Counted from the stretch's first letter, positions 9,232-21,966 are shown. The stretch is DNA of 64,000 nt from Williamsoniiplasma somnilux (GCF_002804005.1 NZ_CP024965.1:124001-188000); one strand, 5' to 3'. Numbers and translations are program-made. The notes: generated by a model not told the origin, from the letters alone.

Positions 9232-12200
9232 ATGAAATTTAAAATATTAATTAAGCAATCATTTCGAGATTTTAGATCCAAAATTATTATTTATTTAACT
9301 TTTACAGTTTTTTTAATCATTGTTTTATCAATGGTTGTTGGACTCTTTTCTTTTTCTTGAAATTTTAGCAATGAAGCAAGTAATATTAATTCGAATAAAC
9401 ACATTAATTCTTCAATTTCAACAATTCAGTATCGTTTACAAGAAGACGAAGGTATCGGTGACACTGATGATTATTTAATTGTTAAAGAAACTAATAGTGA
9501 TGATGATTTAGATTTAATAAAATATACAGAAAATTTAATTAAACAAAGTGGACTAACAACTTCAATTAGCGCCAAAGATTTAATTGCTGTTTCAGGAGTT
9601 TTTGCTGGTAAATTATTTCATTTAGACTCAATTAATCATGGAACACATCCTATAATTGATAAACACATAAAAGTTGTAAATATCACAAGAAATGATGCTG
9701 ATCCGTATCAAGAATATAATACATTAATAGATGCTATTTTAAACATACCAAATTATTTGGAAACAAATTTAACTTTGGGACAAAATGCTAATAATTTATT
9801 TTTAAATTATTTTCAATCAAAATTGTTAAATAAATCTGGCATTTCTTTAACAAGTAATAGTCGTGGTAAATTTAATTGGATTTCTCCCGAAAAATGAATG
9901 GCCAATTATTATAAAGAAGCACCATTACAAATTCAAAAATCGCAAGTGTATAAAACTTATATTTATGATCATCTTAATTTGAATGCAATGAATGTGAAGC
10001 AGAAAGATTTATTTGAGAAAGGAAAGTTTGCTTTTGCAACACCCAAAACTTTAGTTTCACAAAATCATAAAATAGGAGACATTGCTTTAATTTCCCCAAC
10101 AGAAGATGAATATTTAATTATGGGTACCGCAAATAATCCGTCAACTTTTTTTCAAGGAGTTTCTGATTTAAAATATTTTGTAACTTATCAAAATTCTTTC
10201 GGTCATGACTCACTAGGTAATGATAATTTTGGAAAATCTAGTTTTTATAGCAATAGAATTTTAGTTCGTGTTGATTCAGCTAAAAATAACAAGAGCAAAG
10301 CACAATCAATATTAGAAAATTTAGCAACAAAATATTTCAGTCCCTCAGTTAATGAACCTTCAAAAATTTTGCCAGATACTTATAATGAAAATAATTATCC
10401 TGAAACCAAAATTATTAAAGTTGTTGAAACATACAATATTTTGGTTTATATCATAGCGCTTATGATGTTGTTTTTATTATTTGTAGTTTTTTATTTCATT
10501 ACTCAACAAATTATTATTCTACAAAGAAGAACATTGTTTTTTTTAAAAGCAATGGGAGAGTCTAATTTTGTATTAACATTATTAACTACATTAGCTATTA
10601 TTACACCAATTATTATTTCAGCAGTTTTTGCTATTTTTGGCGGTGCTTTTATCCAAAACATGATGTTTAATGCTATTAAAGCCGAATTATCTATTGTTTC
10701 GTCTTTCTGAAACCTCAACTGATTTTTTTGATTAGCGTTACTAGCATCAATAATCATTATGTTTATTTCCTTCTTTTTAATAAATATGATTATAATTCAA
10801 TCTAAAAAATTAACTATACAAGGCATTGGGGTTGGTAAAGCACCTGGAAAAGTAGTTATTAAGTTTAAAAGAACAGTTTTAAGAAAAATTCCAAGCAAAT
10901 TAAATATTGGAATTTCGTTTGCTTTTAAAAATATTTATAAAAACTTAATATCATTAGTTGTTTTATCTATTTGTTTTTCGGTTATTATATTCGCCTTTCA
11001 ATTTAACAAGTCAGTCGAAACTAGTGCAGCTACTTTCGCAAAATGGAATGAACCATATAAATCTGTTTATGATAATTCAGAATTAGAATCATTTCACTTT
11101 GAAAATCAGCAACTAGTTGAAAATTTTCAAATTATAGAAACAAATAGTGTCGAGGACACTGACCTTAAACCAATAAGCAAAAATGATATTGAAATTGCAA
11201 ATTTACCTAATGGTTTTAAACATACTTATATTGAAAAAAGTTTTACAAAATTTTTATTAACAATTGAGGGAAAAGAATATATTGATCAAAAGATGAACGA
11301 AATAAATCAAAATAGACCAAATACTATAAGCGAAAACGACCGAGAAAAAGTTCATCAAATGCTTGATAGTTTAAGAACCTATAATGATTTATTGATTGCA
11401 GATTTTGGTTATGATGATGGATTTAATATTTTAATGGGAACGATGCTAAAACCCAAGGGAGTTCGTTCTTATTTGAGTATGTCTACAAATTATAATTTCA
11501 ATGGTGATAATAATGTCATCAAAACAATTGCAGTTTCTAATAAAGATTTAAATACTAAAAAACATTATCAATTAAATGAAATTAGTTCTAACAATTCTAT
11601 TACTGACAATATTAAAAACAATAGTTACAAATATGCAATTAATGTTAATGTTTCTCAAGCTTTTGCAAATTATTTTTATGCTAAAAAGGGAGATGAAATC
11701 GAATTAAGAATAAAGCAAATTACAAATTCAAATGATGTTCCATTAAAAATACTTGTTAAAGTTAATGCGATTATTAAAGAACAATCATTATTAAGAGAAA
11801 TTTATACAACAAAAGAAGATCTCTTTAATTATGTAATCAAGGAATCTGAAGCAGATGAAAATATCGAAACAACAGAAATGTACTTAAAGGTATTAGAAAT
11901 TTTAAATCAATCTTCGGATTATACTTTTGATAACACTGTTTATTCATATGATGAAGTTCCGTTTGGTTTACAAAATCTAACTGCACCTTATTACAAAAAT
12001 AGTGAAAATTCATCAGAAGATAATCGCGGTAATAGCATAATGGATTATGTATCACCAAAAGCAGAAGATTATTATTTAGAAATAAAAAACTCAATAATTC
12101 CATTTAACTATTTTGCTAAAAAAGTTTTGCTTAAATCTGCTCCACTTCTTGGTGTTATGAAAAACTTTATTTTTATATGTATTGTAATAGCTTTTGCTGT

Positions 12201-12546
12201 TTCATTAATTTTAACTGCCTTAATTCTTTTAGAAAATAAAGAAATCATTTTATTAATGAAATCTATGGGATATAAAACTTCTGAAGTTAATTGGTATTTA
12301 ATTACTGGTTATTTGTTGTCAGCGATTTTATCAATTGTTGCCTCAGCACTAATTGCTTACTATTTGTTAAAAGTTTGTTCACCGTTATTTTATGATAGTT
12401 TTAATGTTTCGATTAATTTTATTTGAAATGTAAAAATATTTTTGATTGCATTTGGACTTGCTGCAACATTTTGTTTAATTGTTTCATCTTCAGTGCTGTA
12501 CTTCACAAGACTGCAAAAACCGAAGAATGCTTTTGCAACATTATAA
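9232..12546 (+). CDS. Large FtsX/MacB-type ABC permease, 1104 aa
   Basis: A 1104-residue membrane protein with the layout of a duplicated FtsX domain. One transmembrane segment at about 18-42 precedes a large extracellular loop (43-400). Three segments follow at about 402-428, 446-473 and 499-522, with the cytoplasmic loop motif LFFLKAMGES between the first two. The pattern repeats: a segment at 572-591, a second big loop, then segments at 979-1000, 1024-1046 and 1069-1091, with LLMKSMGYKTSE as the matching loop. Such permeases need an ABC ATPase, but none is adjacent, so it must use one encoded elsewhere. The substrate is unknown. It is a single transcription unit between terminators. Confidence 0.85.
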
Positions 12547-12569
12547 AACACTTTATATGAATGTTTTAT
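12543..12569 (+). terminator. Inverted repeat after the FtsX-type gene
   Basis: Perfect 8-bp arms ATAAAACA (12543-12550) and TGTTTTAT (12562-12569) with an 11-nt loop, overlapping the stop codon. No long T-run follows, so termination would be weak. Confidence 0.5.
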
Positions 12570-12582
12570 AAATTCTAAACAG

Positions 12583-12591
12583 TGTTATAAT
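12583..12591 (+). promoter_or_regulatory. Extended -10 promoter of the aminopeptidase gene
   Basis: TGTTATAAT with a perfect hexamer at 12586-12591, 35 bases upstream of the ATG. Confidence 0.7.
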
Positions 12592-12625
12592 TTAACTACT
12601 ATTATTAACGAGAGAGGTATAAAAA

Positions 12626-13978
12626 ATGATTACATTAAAAGGCAAAAAACAAGATTTAACATTAATCGCAATTGATGGAGTTAAAGTTCCTAAATTTGTA
12701 TCTGATGCAGATCTTGCAACAACATTAATATCAGAAGAAAAAGTTGTTTACATGGTGCTTAAAAAAGCAGCGCCCGACAAAAGAAAACAATTGAAAAAAG
12801 CATTAACAAGTTTTGTTGGAGGAAACAAACATAATATTAATATCGATGTTGATTCTTTCATTAAAGTAATAGGTAAAGATTTAGATAAAGAAATTATCTT
12901 TAACACAATCATTGAAACTATTGGTCAAGTTTCTTTTAAAGCTTTTTCAATGAAAGAAAAACAAAAAAATAATGATGCTATTTATAACTTAATAACAAGT
13001 GAAAAAATGGACAAACACTTTGAAAAAGAAATGATTAAAATTGAAGCAACAAATTTTGCAAGAGTTTTACAAGACACTCCTCCAAATATTGCTACTTCAG
13101 TTTATTTAGCAGAAAAAATTGTTGAAGAAGCTAAAAAAGTAAAAGGATTAAAAATTAAAGTTTTAGGTAAAAAAGAAGCAGAAAAATTTGGTATGGGACT
13201 ATTTTTAGGAGTTAATGCTGGATCAAACGTAGAACCTCAAGCTGTTGTTATTGAATATGTAAGTGATGCAAAACTTCCGCGTACTGCTTTGGTTGGTAAA
13301 GGAATTACATTCGATTCAGGAGGATATAATTTAAAACCTTCACAATTTATGGATGGAATGAAATTTGATATGTCAGGAGCTGCAATTATGTTGTCAACTA
13401 TTATTGCTTTAGCTAAGGCTGGGGCAAAAGCAAATGTGGTTGGAATTGGAATGTTTACTGATAACAGAATTGGTGGAACTGCAACAATGCCAGAATCAGT
13501 GTTGAAATCAATGAATGGTAAAACTGTTGAAATTAATAACACTGATGCAGAAGGTCGTTTAGTATTGGCTGATGGAATGACTTATGCAATTAGAGAAATG
13601 AAAGCAGAGAGAATTATTGAAGCTTCAACATTAACAGGGGCAATCGCAGTTGCCTTAGGACCATGATTCATAGGAGCATTTACAACTAATGATAAATTAT
13701 TTGAAGAATTCCATAAGGCAACTGAATACACTGGTGAATTAGCTTGAAGAATGCCTATTTTAGCTGAACATTTAGAAAAAATGCAAGAGTCAAAAATTGC
13801 TGATTTAACTAATTCTGAATCAGGAAGAGCGGCTGGTAGTTCAACAGCTGCCGCTTTCTTAAATGTTTTTGCTGAAGAAAAACCTTATTTACATTTAGAT
13901 ATTGCTGCAACAGCAGATGAAGGTAAACGTGGAACAGGTGTTTTAGTTAAAACTTTATTTGAATTATTGAATAAATAG
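12626..13978 (+). CDS. pepA: Leucyl aminopeptidase (M17 family)
   Basis: 450 residues. It removes N-terminal amino acids from peptides with a two-metal centre in the cytoplasm. The metal-binding and catalytic segments are complete: GKGITFDSGGYNLKP (K225, D230), MKFDMSGAA, and the family signature NTDAEGRLVLADGM (residues 305-318). The weakly conserved N-terminal ~150 residues match the M17 layout. Two UGA codons are read as Trp. Ribosome-binding site GAGAGG. It stands alone between an extended -10 promoter and a terminator, 70 bases before an unknown gene and oligoendopeptidase F, and fits an organism that salvages amino acids from peptides. Confidence 0.95.
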
Positions 13979-13982
13979 TTTC

Positions 13983-14007
13983 AAAAGAACCGAAAGGTTC
14001 TTTTTTT
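13983..14007 (+). terminator. Rho-independent terminator of the aminopeptidase gene
   Basis: AAAAGAACC / GGTTCTTTT with a GAAA (GNRA) tetraloop and a run of T, 4 bases after the stop. Confidence 0.93.
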
Positions 14008-14046
14008 AAACTTAATTGGTTAAAATTAAATAAATGGAGATAAAAA

Positions 14047-14748
14047 ATGAAATTACAAACATGAAGCATTTATAAAGGAAAAAAATTAAAAAATTTAGAA
14101 GGACAAACTTTAGTAGAAAAGGAATTTCCTTTTGTTTTATTGAGACCAGATTTAAATAAAGAAAATCGTGTTCTAGGTATAGTTATAAACGGTGAATATG
14201 CGAATACATCAATTTTAGATTTGCAAAACCGAATTTTAAGCAGTGATCATATTTATGATATTTTTAAAGATAAATTAGGATTAGTTGATATCGCTGATAT
14301 AAGTGAATACCATTTAGGAAGCGAGAACATTTCTCAAAATTCAATTCGTCAAGAAAATATTCAAATTCTTGTAGACGTTTATAATATTTTTATTAAAAAA
14401 GAAGTAATAACTTTTGAATCTGATGATTATTCTACAATTGAAAAAATTCGTCAACAACCCGATTTGTTTAGTGATGTGAATTTAGAAACGATGCCGTTGC
14501 CTCAATTATTAAATACACTTGGAGCAGGTCTTCAAGATTACAACGACAAAATGACATTAATTAAACAAGAAACTGATGAAGAAGCTAAAGTTTTAAAAGT
14601 TTTAAATGTTTCTAACTTACAAAGTAATTTGATTGTCTTTTTTGACGAAACACTAAAACGTTTTGACGAAATCATTAAAAATCAAGCCAAAGAACTTGAA
14701 AATTTAAGACAGGAATTAGCAAATTTTAAAAAAAATAAAGGAGAATAA
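14047..14748 (+). CDS. Unrecognised cytoplasmic protein, 233 aa
   Basis: 233 residues, no membrane segments. The C-terminal ~45 residues look like a coiled coil (FDEIIKNQAKELENLRQEL), and the middle is acidic. No family recognised. GGAGA precedes the ATG at 14047. It ends 4 bases before the oligoendopeptidase F gene, whose AAGGAGAA ribosome-binding site lies inside its last codons, so the two are almost certainly co-transcribed and coupled. A link to peptide metabolism is inferred only from that arrangement. Confidence 0.8.
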
Positions 14749-14752
14749 AAAA

Positions 14753-16546
14753 ATGAAAAGAAGTGAAGCTCAAGCAAAATACAAATGAGATTTTTCTCAT
14801 TTGTATAAAAGTGATCAAGAATGAAAAAATGACTTAGCTAATCTTGTTAGTTTAGCTGAAAATTTTCAAGCAATGAAAGGTAAGTTAAATCAAAAAGAAG
14901 TATTTTATAAATATTTAGATTTGGATAATAAAATTGATAAAATCGTCAATAAATTAGCTATTTATTTACATTACGGAGATACTGATACATCAGACCAAAG
15001 GTATCAAATTCTAGAAGGTCTTTTGATGAATGAATTTAGAAAAATCAATGTTGCTACAGCGTTTGTTTCTCCAGAAATTAAAAGTGTGGGTGAACAAACA
15101 ATTACAACTTGATTAACTGAGAAATCTGAATATAAAGTTTATCTAAAAGGAATGAAGAAATTTTTTGAAGAAGCTAAACACATTCTAAGTGAACATGACG
15201 AAGAATTATTAAGCAAAGTTGCCCGTAGTCTTGGTGCTATTGGGGGAATGTATGATACTTTAGCTTATGCTGATCGCCATGATGAAAATATTCATTATAA
15301 AGGTAAAGATCAAGTTTTAACAACTAGTTTAATGATGGAAATTTCTGAAGATTCTGATCCAATTAATGACCAAGAATTAAGAATTCAAGCAGCAAAAATA
15401 TATCGTAAAAACTTTTCGGATAAAAAACATTCTTTTGCTTCCATATATGAAGGAATTTTACAAAATTCAACTGATTCAATTAGAATTAGAAATTATGCAA
15501 CCGCAATTGAAGCTAGTTTAAATGGGGATAACATTCCGTTATCTATCTATTTAAAACTTTTAGAAATTGGTAAAAAATTTATTGATCCATTTAAAGAGTA
15601 TAATTTATTAATTAAAGATACTTTTAAAATGGATAAATTCTACGCAACCGATAGACAATTAAAATTAGTACATAAATATAATAAAAAATTCACAGTTGAA
15701 GAAGCACAAATTTTAATTAAAGATGCTTTACAAATTTTAGGAAAAGAATATTTGGATAATTTAGAGATTGCTTGAGGCGATAACAAAATTGATTATTATG
15801 AAGACACAAATAAACGCGATGGAGCATATTCAACTGGTGGGGCTGGGGTTGATCCAATTATTTTAATGAACTGAGATGATAAATTAAACTCAGTTAATAC
15901 TTTGGCCCACGAATCAGGACATTCTGTTCACACTTTATTCGCTGACCAAAATCAACCTTATCCTTTAAGCCAATACCCAATAATCTTAGCTGAAGTTGCT
16001 TCTACAATTAACGAACACTTACTATTTGAATATTTATACAATAAAGCAAATGATAAACAAGAAAAAATCTACTTATTGCAACAAAGAATTTCTGATCTAA
16101 TGTCTACTTTTTATCGTCAAATTCAGTTTGCTGATTTTGAGTATCGCGCTCACCAATTAGTTGAAAAAGATGAACCATTAACTGCAGATATTTTAGCTAA
16201 TTTGTTTAACGAAACACAAATAGATTACGGCTATGAAATTTTTGATAAAAATGAAGATGATAAAGATGCAATTTATGGCTGACCAAGAATTTCTCATTTT
16301 TTTCATTCTCCATTTTATGTTTATAAATATGCAATTGATGTAACCGCATCTTTTAAACTTTATAACGATATTAAAAACGGGAATGTGCAATCAACTCTTA
16401 ATTTCTTAAAAGCTGGAGGACATAAAGATCCTTTAGATGTTATGCTGGATGCTGGAATTGATTTCACTAAAGAAGAAACTTACATGCCTTTAATTAATGG
16501 AATTAAAGAATATTTAAAAGAATTAAAGACTTTATTACAAAAATAA
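14753..16546 (+). CDS. pepF: Oligoendopeptidase F (M3 metallopeptidase)
   Basis: 597 residues, normal for PepF (about 600). It cuts oligopeptides inside the cell, upstream of aminopeptidases such as the M17 enzyme encoded just before. The zinc site HESGH (H386, E387, H390) lies in the characteristic TLAHESGHSVHTLF context, and the third ligand region is AEVASTINEHLLFEY. The C-terminal helical domain is complete. The N-terminal KYKWDFSHLY is typical of the family. Several UGA-Trp codons. The start is 4 bases after the upstream gene. Confidence 0.96.
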
Positions 16547-16547
16547 A

Positions 16548-16856
16548 ATTAATTTGTTATCTTTGTTTAAGCAATTTTTTTGAAGTGGTTTTTACAAAAA
16601 CACTTTTTATACAATAACATGTATTTCTAACATAAATAGCGATCTTTCTTTAGATTTAACATTAATAATAAATTCAGGAATAAATCTAAAAGGTGAATTA
16701 TTTTTTAATAATTCCAAACCTTTTACAAGTATTGAATATAAATCTATAACAGGAAATGTTTCAATTTTTCAAAATATAGGCGATTTTTTAAAATTGCCAT
16801 CAAATTTAGAATTAAATGGTTCTAAGTTGAGTTTATCAAGTCACTATAAAAAATAA
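16548..16856 (+). pseudogene. Probable ORF remnant without a start codon
   Basis: Between pepF and the ABC ATPase gene one frame stays open for about 100 codons (UGA=Trp at 16581) and ends at TAA 16854-16856, but it has no ATG and no ribosome-binding site. The conceptual peptide contains alternating polar strands (SLDLTLIINSGINLKGELFF). That looks more like real protein than random AT-rich DNA. It may be the tail of a decayed surface or secreted protein. TTG codons at 16554 and 16563 could serve as starts but have no upstream signal. Low certainty. Confidence 0.35.
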
Positions 16857-16885
16857 TTATTAAATATATTTGAAAGGATAAAAAA

Positions 16886-17605
16886 ATGATTGAAATAAAA
16901 AATCTTTATAAATCTTTTAATGATAAAAAGGTTTTAGAAAATGTTAATTTAAAATTTGAAAAAAATCACATTTATGGTTTGTTAGGAAATAATGGGGCTG
17001 GTAAAACCACTTTAATTAAACTAATATTTTCTGAAATAAAATGTGATTCAGGAGATATTATAAGTTCTTATGATTCTAAAAATAATTGATTTTATTTTGT
17101 GGATAATATTGATTTGCCAAAAAATATTTCAATTCAAAATTATTTAAGTGAAGTTAGATTTTTAGCAAAAATTGATAAAAAAACATTTAATGACAATTTA
17201 AAAAAATCTGAAGAAATTTTAGAAATTAAATTTAAAAAAAATAGGAAGATTAAAACTTTATCTTCAGGACAACAAAAATTATTAAGTTTGTTAGTTTTGT
17301 TAACGGTAAAACCTGATGTTGTATTTTTCGATGAACCAACAGCTAATTTAGATCCGCAAAACAAAGAAATTATTATAAAAATTATTGCTAATTTAAAAAA
17401 CGAAAATAGAATAGTTGTGGTGGTAACACACTTAATCAAAGAAGTTGAAAACATTTTAACTGATGTAGTTATTTTAGATTCTTCTAAAATTGTTTATAAC
17501 AAACCAAGAAATAAAAAAGATGATGTACAAAATATTTTTAATTCACTCACTACATCATCTAATAATGTTACAAATAAAAAAATGGAGGAATATTTAAATG
17601 ATTAA
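16886..17605 (+). CDS. ABC transporter ATP-binding subunit, 239 aa
   Basis: 239 residues, the ATPase of an ABC-2-like transporter whose membrane part is the next gene. Walker A is GNNGAGKTT near residues 35-43, the ABC signature is LSSGQQK, Walker B is VVFFDEPTANLDP and the H-loop is VVVTHLIKEVE. The segment between Walker A and the signature is short, and where the Q-loop should be the protein reads NWFYFVDNIDLP with no glutamine. Only parts of the neighbouring unit give context: TTGAAAGGA precedes the ATG, and the last 8 bases overlap the permease start. Substrate unknown. Confidence 0.9.
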
Positions 17606-19205
17606 CTTATTAAAATTATCTTCACATAAATATTTTTCTTTGTTCAAAATAAAGGGATATCTTTTATCTTTGTTAATTGTTTTTGCAATCACATTGATTT
17701 TTAACATAACGGGATTATTTCAAATAATAAATTTTAACAGACGAAATGTTTTAACATTAATCAATCTTTTTATTTCCATTAATTCTTTAACATTTTTTGT
17801 ATTTATGACATTAATAACTATTAAGTTATTTAGAACTGATCTTGCTGATAAATTAGTTAATTTAGAAACTAGATACGGAATTTCTGTCTCAAAAGTTTTT
17901 TGGTCAAGATTTATTACAACATTAATGATTTTTGGTTCTATAATAATTGTTTCATTATTGGTTAATTTAGTTATTGCTTTTTCTTATGAAGGCTTAGAAA
18001 ATGTTTTTGTTTACAAATTATTTGTAAGTTCCGTTGGTTGATATTCGTTTTCACTAGCTTTAGCAATTTGTGTTGGTATCTTTTTTTCATCTTTTTTTAA
18101 AGAAGCAATTGCAACATCCTTTTCATTAATTATTTATATTTTCTTTATGGCAATTGCTGCATTTGGGACAAGTTACACCCCCACTTATTTAAGTGATAGA
18201 TCATCATCTATCCAAATGTATCAAGATATGAAAAATGCAGAAATTTATAATGCTGCCAAAAAAATATCGCCAAATTTATTTTTAATAGAAGAATTTGCAA
18301 ATAGCATTATATATAAAGATGGTCCATCAGACGCGCCGACAACATCTAGCAATAGCAACTTTATTAATTTAACATTTGGGCCAAAAAATTGAGAGAAATG
18401 GGAAATTGATCCAAAATATGATGATTTAATAAAAATGTATAAATATTTTGATAAAGAAATTTTCTCTAAAAAAGTTTTAAGTATAAATGATGACCAAATA
18501 TATGGATTTAACTACCAAAGTAGTTATCCAATTGAACCAACAAAGCAATTAATAAAAAATATTTTAAGCGAAGTTAAATATGAGTATCGCGATCTTGTAG
18601 CTACAATGTACAAATTTTACAATAATCCCGAAGCTTTGTATTATTTGAATTTACAAGTACAATTTGATAGAGATAGTGCTCCATTTCATTCTGGAGAACA
18701 ATTCAAGAAACATATCAAGTTTTTAGGAATAGAAAATGATGAATATTTATTTTTTAAAATTCTAAGCTTTTCATTAAAGGATGCATCTTCAATACACACA
18801 AAACAAGAATTACATAAAAATATTAAATACAGTCAAAAAAATTTGGGATCAATCTTAAATGATTCTTTTATAATGAATAATAATGTAAAAGAATATGATG
18901 TTCGCGCAAAAGAGGCAATTAATGAAAAATGATGAAATCCTATTACACAAATTGGTGCCATGTTTAATTCGACAAACTATTCAAATCCAATTCTTTCACA
19001 AATATTGATTGAAAGATCAGATTTATTTATTTCAAAAAACACATACTTCTTAAATCAAAAACCCAGCGATATTAATAGCGAAAATATTAAATTAATTAGA
19101 ACACCACAACTTGAAATTATATATTTTGAATATTCATTTATATTTATGTTAATAATTTTTGGATCATATTTTAAATTTAGAAATAATATTTTAAAAAATA
19201 AATAA
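17598..19205 (+). CDS. ABC transporter membrane subunit, 535 aa
   Basis: 535 residues, partner of the preceding ATPase, whose gene it overlaps by 8 bases. The first ~190 residues contain about five hydrophobic segments (for example near 20-40, 52-76, 107-130, 151-168 and 172-190). Then comes a long probably extracellular region (about 190-505) rich in charged residues, and a last hydrophobic segment near 508-526 followed by a basic tail. This is the layout of ABC-2-type permeases that carry a large outer domain between their last two membrane segments. Substrate not recognised. Closed by a symmetric terminator. Confidence 0.85.
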
Positions 19206-19233
19206 AAATCGGATTAATTAAATCCGATTTTTT
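19204..19233. terminator. Bidirectional terminator between convergent genes
   Basis: Near-perfect palindrome with arms AAAAATCGGATT and AATCCGATTTTT around a short AATTA centre. A-runs and T-runs on both sides let it end transcription from either strand. It lies between the plus-strand permease and the minus-strand ABC exporter, overlapping the exporter stop codon by two bases. Confidence 0.9.
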
Positions 19234-21070
19234 AATCCATTAAGCCAGCTTCATAAAGTTTTTTGAAATGTCCTGGCATTTTTTTTAGTTCTTCAAATGT
19301 TCCCCTTTGGACTATTCCTTTACCATTAGCACCAAGTACAATTATTTCGTCAACGTTTTGAATCGTGGATAAACGATGGGCTATTGAAATAGTTGTTCTA
19401 CCAATCATTAAACTTTCTAATTTTTCTTGAATTTCTTTTTCAACAATATTGTCTAATGCTGAAGTAGCTTCGTCTAAGATTAATAATTTAGGGTCTTTTA
19501 AAAACATTCTCGCAATTACTAATCTTTGTTTTTGTCCACCAGATAACATAAATCCACGCTCTCCAAGGATGGTTTTATAAGCATCTGGTCAAGTCATTAC
19601 TAAATTGTGTAATTCGGCTTTTTTACAAGCTTCAATAACTTCTTCATCACTAGTTTTAAAAGAGCCATAACGAACGTTTTCCAAAACATCACCAAATAAA
19701 ATTTGCGGATCTTGCTCAACGTATCCAACGTGGTTTAAATAAGATGCTAAGTTCACTTCTTGAAGATCAATTCCGTCATTAATGATTATTTTACCTTTAG
19801 TTGGGTCATAAAATCTTAACAATAATTTAGCAATTGTCGATTTTCCTGATCCAGTTTCTCCAACAAAGGCATATGATTTTCCTTCTTTAAAAGTGAAATC
19901 AAATTCGGGTAAAACAATTTTTTCTGGCTTTTCTGGATAAGCAAATTCTATATTTTCGAATCTAATATCACCATTAATTTTATCGATTAACATGCCATCA
20001 AAGTAATGAGGATTTAAAATGGAAGGAGCTTCAATTGATTCATCAACTCGACTAGCAGCAACAGATGCTTGTGCCATTCCAAATGTAGCATTCATAATTT
20101 GATAAATAGGTCCGATCATAATAGCTTGCGCTAAGTTGAAAGCTGCAAATGTGAAATCAAAATAATTAATTCCTACAAGCGGATCAGGATTAGAACCAAA
20201 AATAACCATTGCCCCAATAATTGAAGAGAACTGCAAAATAAAGACTCCACCTCACATTGTAGTTAACATTAAAGCTTGAATTCTCCCAACTGTTTCTGAG
20301 CGTTTATAATATTCTTTATGAACTTCTTTAAAACGTTCAGTTTCATAGTTTTCAGTTCCACTAGATTTAATCAATCTTACAGTGCTAATTCTGTCTGTTA
20401 CATTTCCGTTAATATCAGTAATAACTTCACGAACTTTATTGAATCTTTTTCTAGTTGTTAAAAATGATAAAGCCATTGCAACAATTATCATAAAGAATAC
20501 AACAATCACAATTAAAGCCAATTGTCATGCTAAAACCAACATCATTACTATTGATGCCGTTATTTCAAAGAATGAAATTCCCAATTGTAATGGGATTTGA
20601 ACTGCTTGATCACCAACAATTTGAGTATCAGAAACAACCTTAGTTAAAATTTCTCCAATTTTTTTATCAGAATAATAAGAAATATCTTGCCTAACCAATG
20701 ATTCTAATGAACGGTTACGCAAATCTATTTCAATTCTACGACCAATTAAATAAGCGAAATAATCATAAAAATAAGAAACACTACAATAGGTAGCAATAAT
20801 ACCGATCGCAATGTAAACTAATTTATCTCAAGTTAAACCCCAAAAATTATTTGGGGTTAAAAAACTTTGATTTGCATTTTCAGCAAGTGATTTTTTCACA
20901 GCAATTGTCATTTGTTCTGTCAATAGCGGCAACATAATTGAGCAGCCAACCGTTATTAAAACTAAGATCAACATAACAGTTGATAATTTTCATTCTTTTA
21001 AATAATAGTAAAAAATAGTTTTTCCTAATGCTTTAGGAACTTTTTTTGTTTCTTTATTTTTTTTAAACAT
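19232..21070 (-). CDS. ABC exporter with fused membrane and ATPase domains (MsbA/LmrA type)
   Basis: 612 residues, the usual size of a homodimeric half-transporter. The membrane domain (about 1-340) has six hydrophobic segments, with [18 protein letters not shown] in the family style. The ATPase domain shows Walker [10 protein letters not shown] near 404-412, Q-loop [10 protein letters not shown], signature LSGGQKQR (509-516), Walker [13 protein letters not shown] (about 529-540) and switch SIAHRLSTI. Exporters of this class move lipids, peptides or drugs out of the cell; the cargo here is unknown. It follows the HAD phosphatase gene by 14 bases. Several UGA-Trp codons. Confidence 0.93.
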
Positions 21071-21084
21071 TAAATCCCTACTTT

Positions 21085-21966
21085 CTAAATTTCTTTTCCG
21101 CTTAATAAAGCATCTAAATATTCTCCAACTCCGCCTTCATCATTGGTATGGTGAGTAATACCATTTGATACAAATTTTAATGATTCGTTACCGTTTCGCA
21201 TGGCTATTCCAATTCCAACTTTTTGCAACATTGCAAAATCATTTAATTGATCACCAAAAGCAATTACATCACGAATATCTTTGTTGTAATATTGAGCAAT
21301 AATGTCTGCTGCAAAACCCTTAGAGGCAATTTTGTTAGTTAATGTGATTACCGGTTTTTCATCACTATTTTTAACCCCATATAGAATATCACTTTGAATT
21401 TGTACAGCATCTTGGAATTTAGCTAAAGCACGAATAACACGGTTAGTATATTTATCACCTTTAAGTTTTAAAACGATGTTAGTTGAAGGCCCATTTCAAA
21501 GTGTTCATGGATCACCAACAATAAGTTGATCATAAACACTTTGTTTAATATCACTAATATGAAAAAAAGCATCTAACTTTGCATCTTCTTTTCAAATTAA
21601 AACTTTATCGTAATATTCAAACACAATATTTTCAACCGAGTCTTTGATTGTTGGTTCATTAATTATTTCACGAATAATATCATAGTTTACTGAAAGAACG
21701 ATTCTTTTAAATTCTCTTTTACTTGGATCAGAAATATGAGCACCATCAAAATTAGCTAAAATGGTGTCTAATTTTAACTCTCTATAGATATTAGCCATCG
21801 CTCTGAAAGGTCGCCCTGTCACGATGCAAACAATATGTCCTGCATCTTTCGCTTTTAGTAAAGCTTTTTTAGTTTTGGGATGAATCGACTCTCCATCATT
21901 TTTTAATGTAGTCCCATCTAAATCAACTAATATTAATCTTTTTTTATCTAAATCTTTAAGTTTCAT
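21085..21966 (-). CDS. Cof-type HAD-IIB phosphatase
   Basis: 293 residues. The HAD motifs are clear: LVDLDGTTL with the nucleophile Asp near residue 14, TGRP (motif II), the motif III lysine in TNKIASKG, and GDQLNDFAML (motif IV). The Cof/HAD-IIB cap lies in the middle. Members dephosphorylate sugar phosphates, flavin nucleotides or other small metabolites; the substrate cannot be told from sequence. It is the first gene of a minus-strand pair with the ABC exporter, divergent from alaS. The stop TAG (21085-21087) matches a typical ending. Confidence 0.93.
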
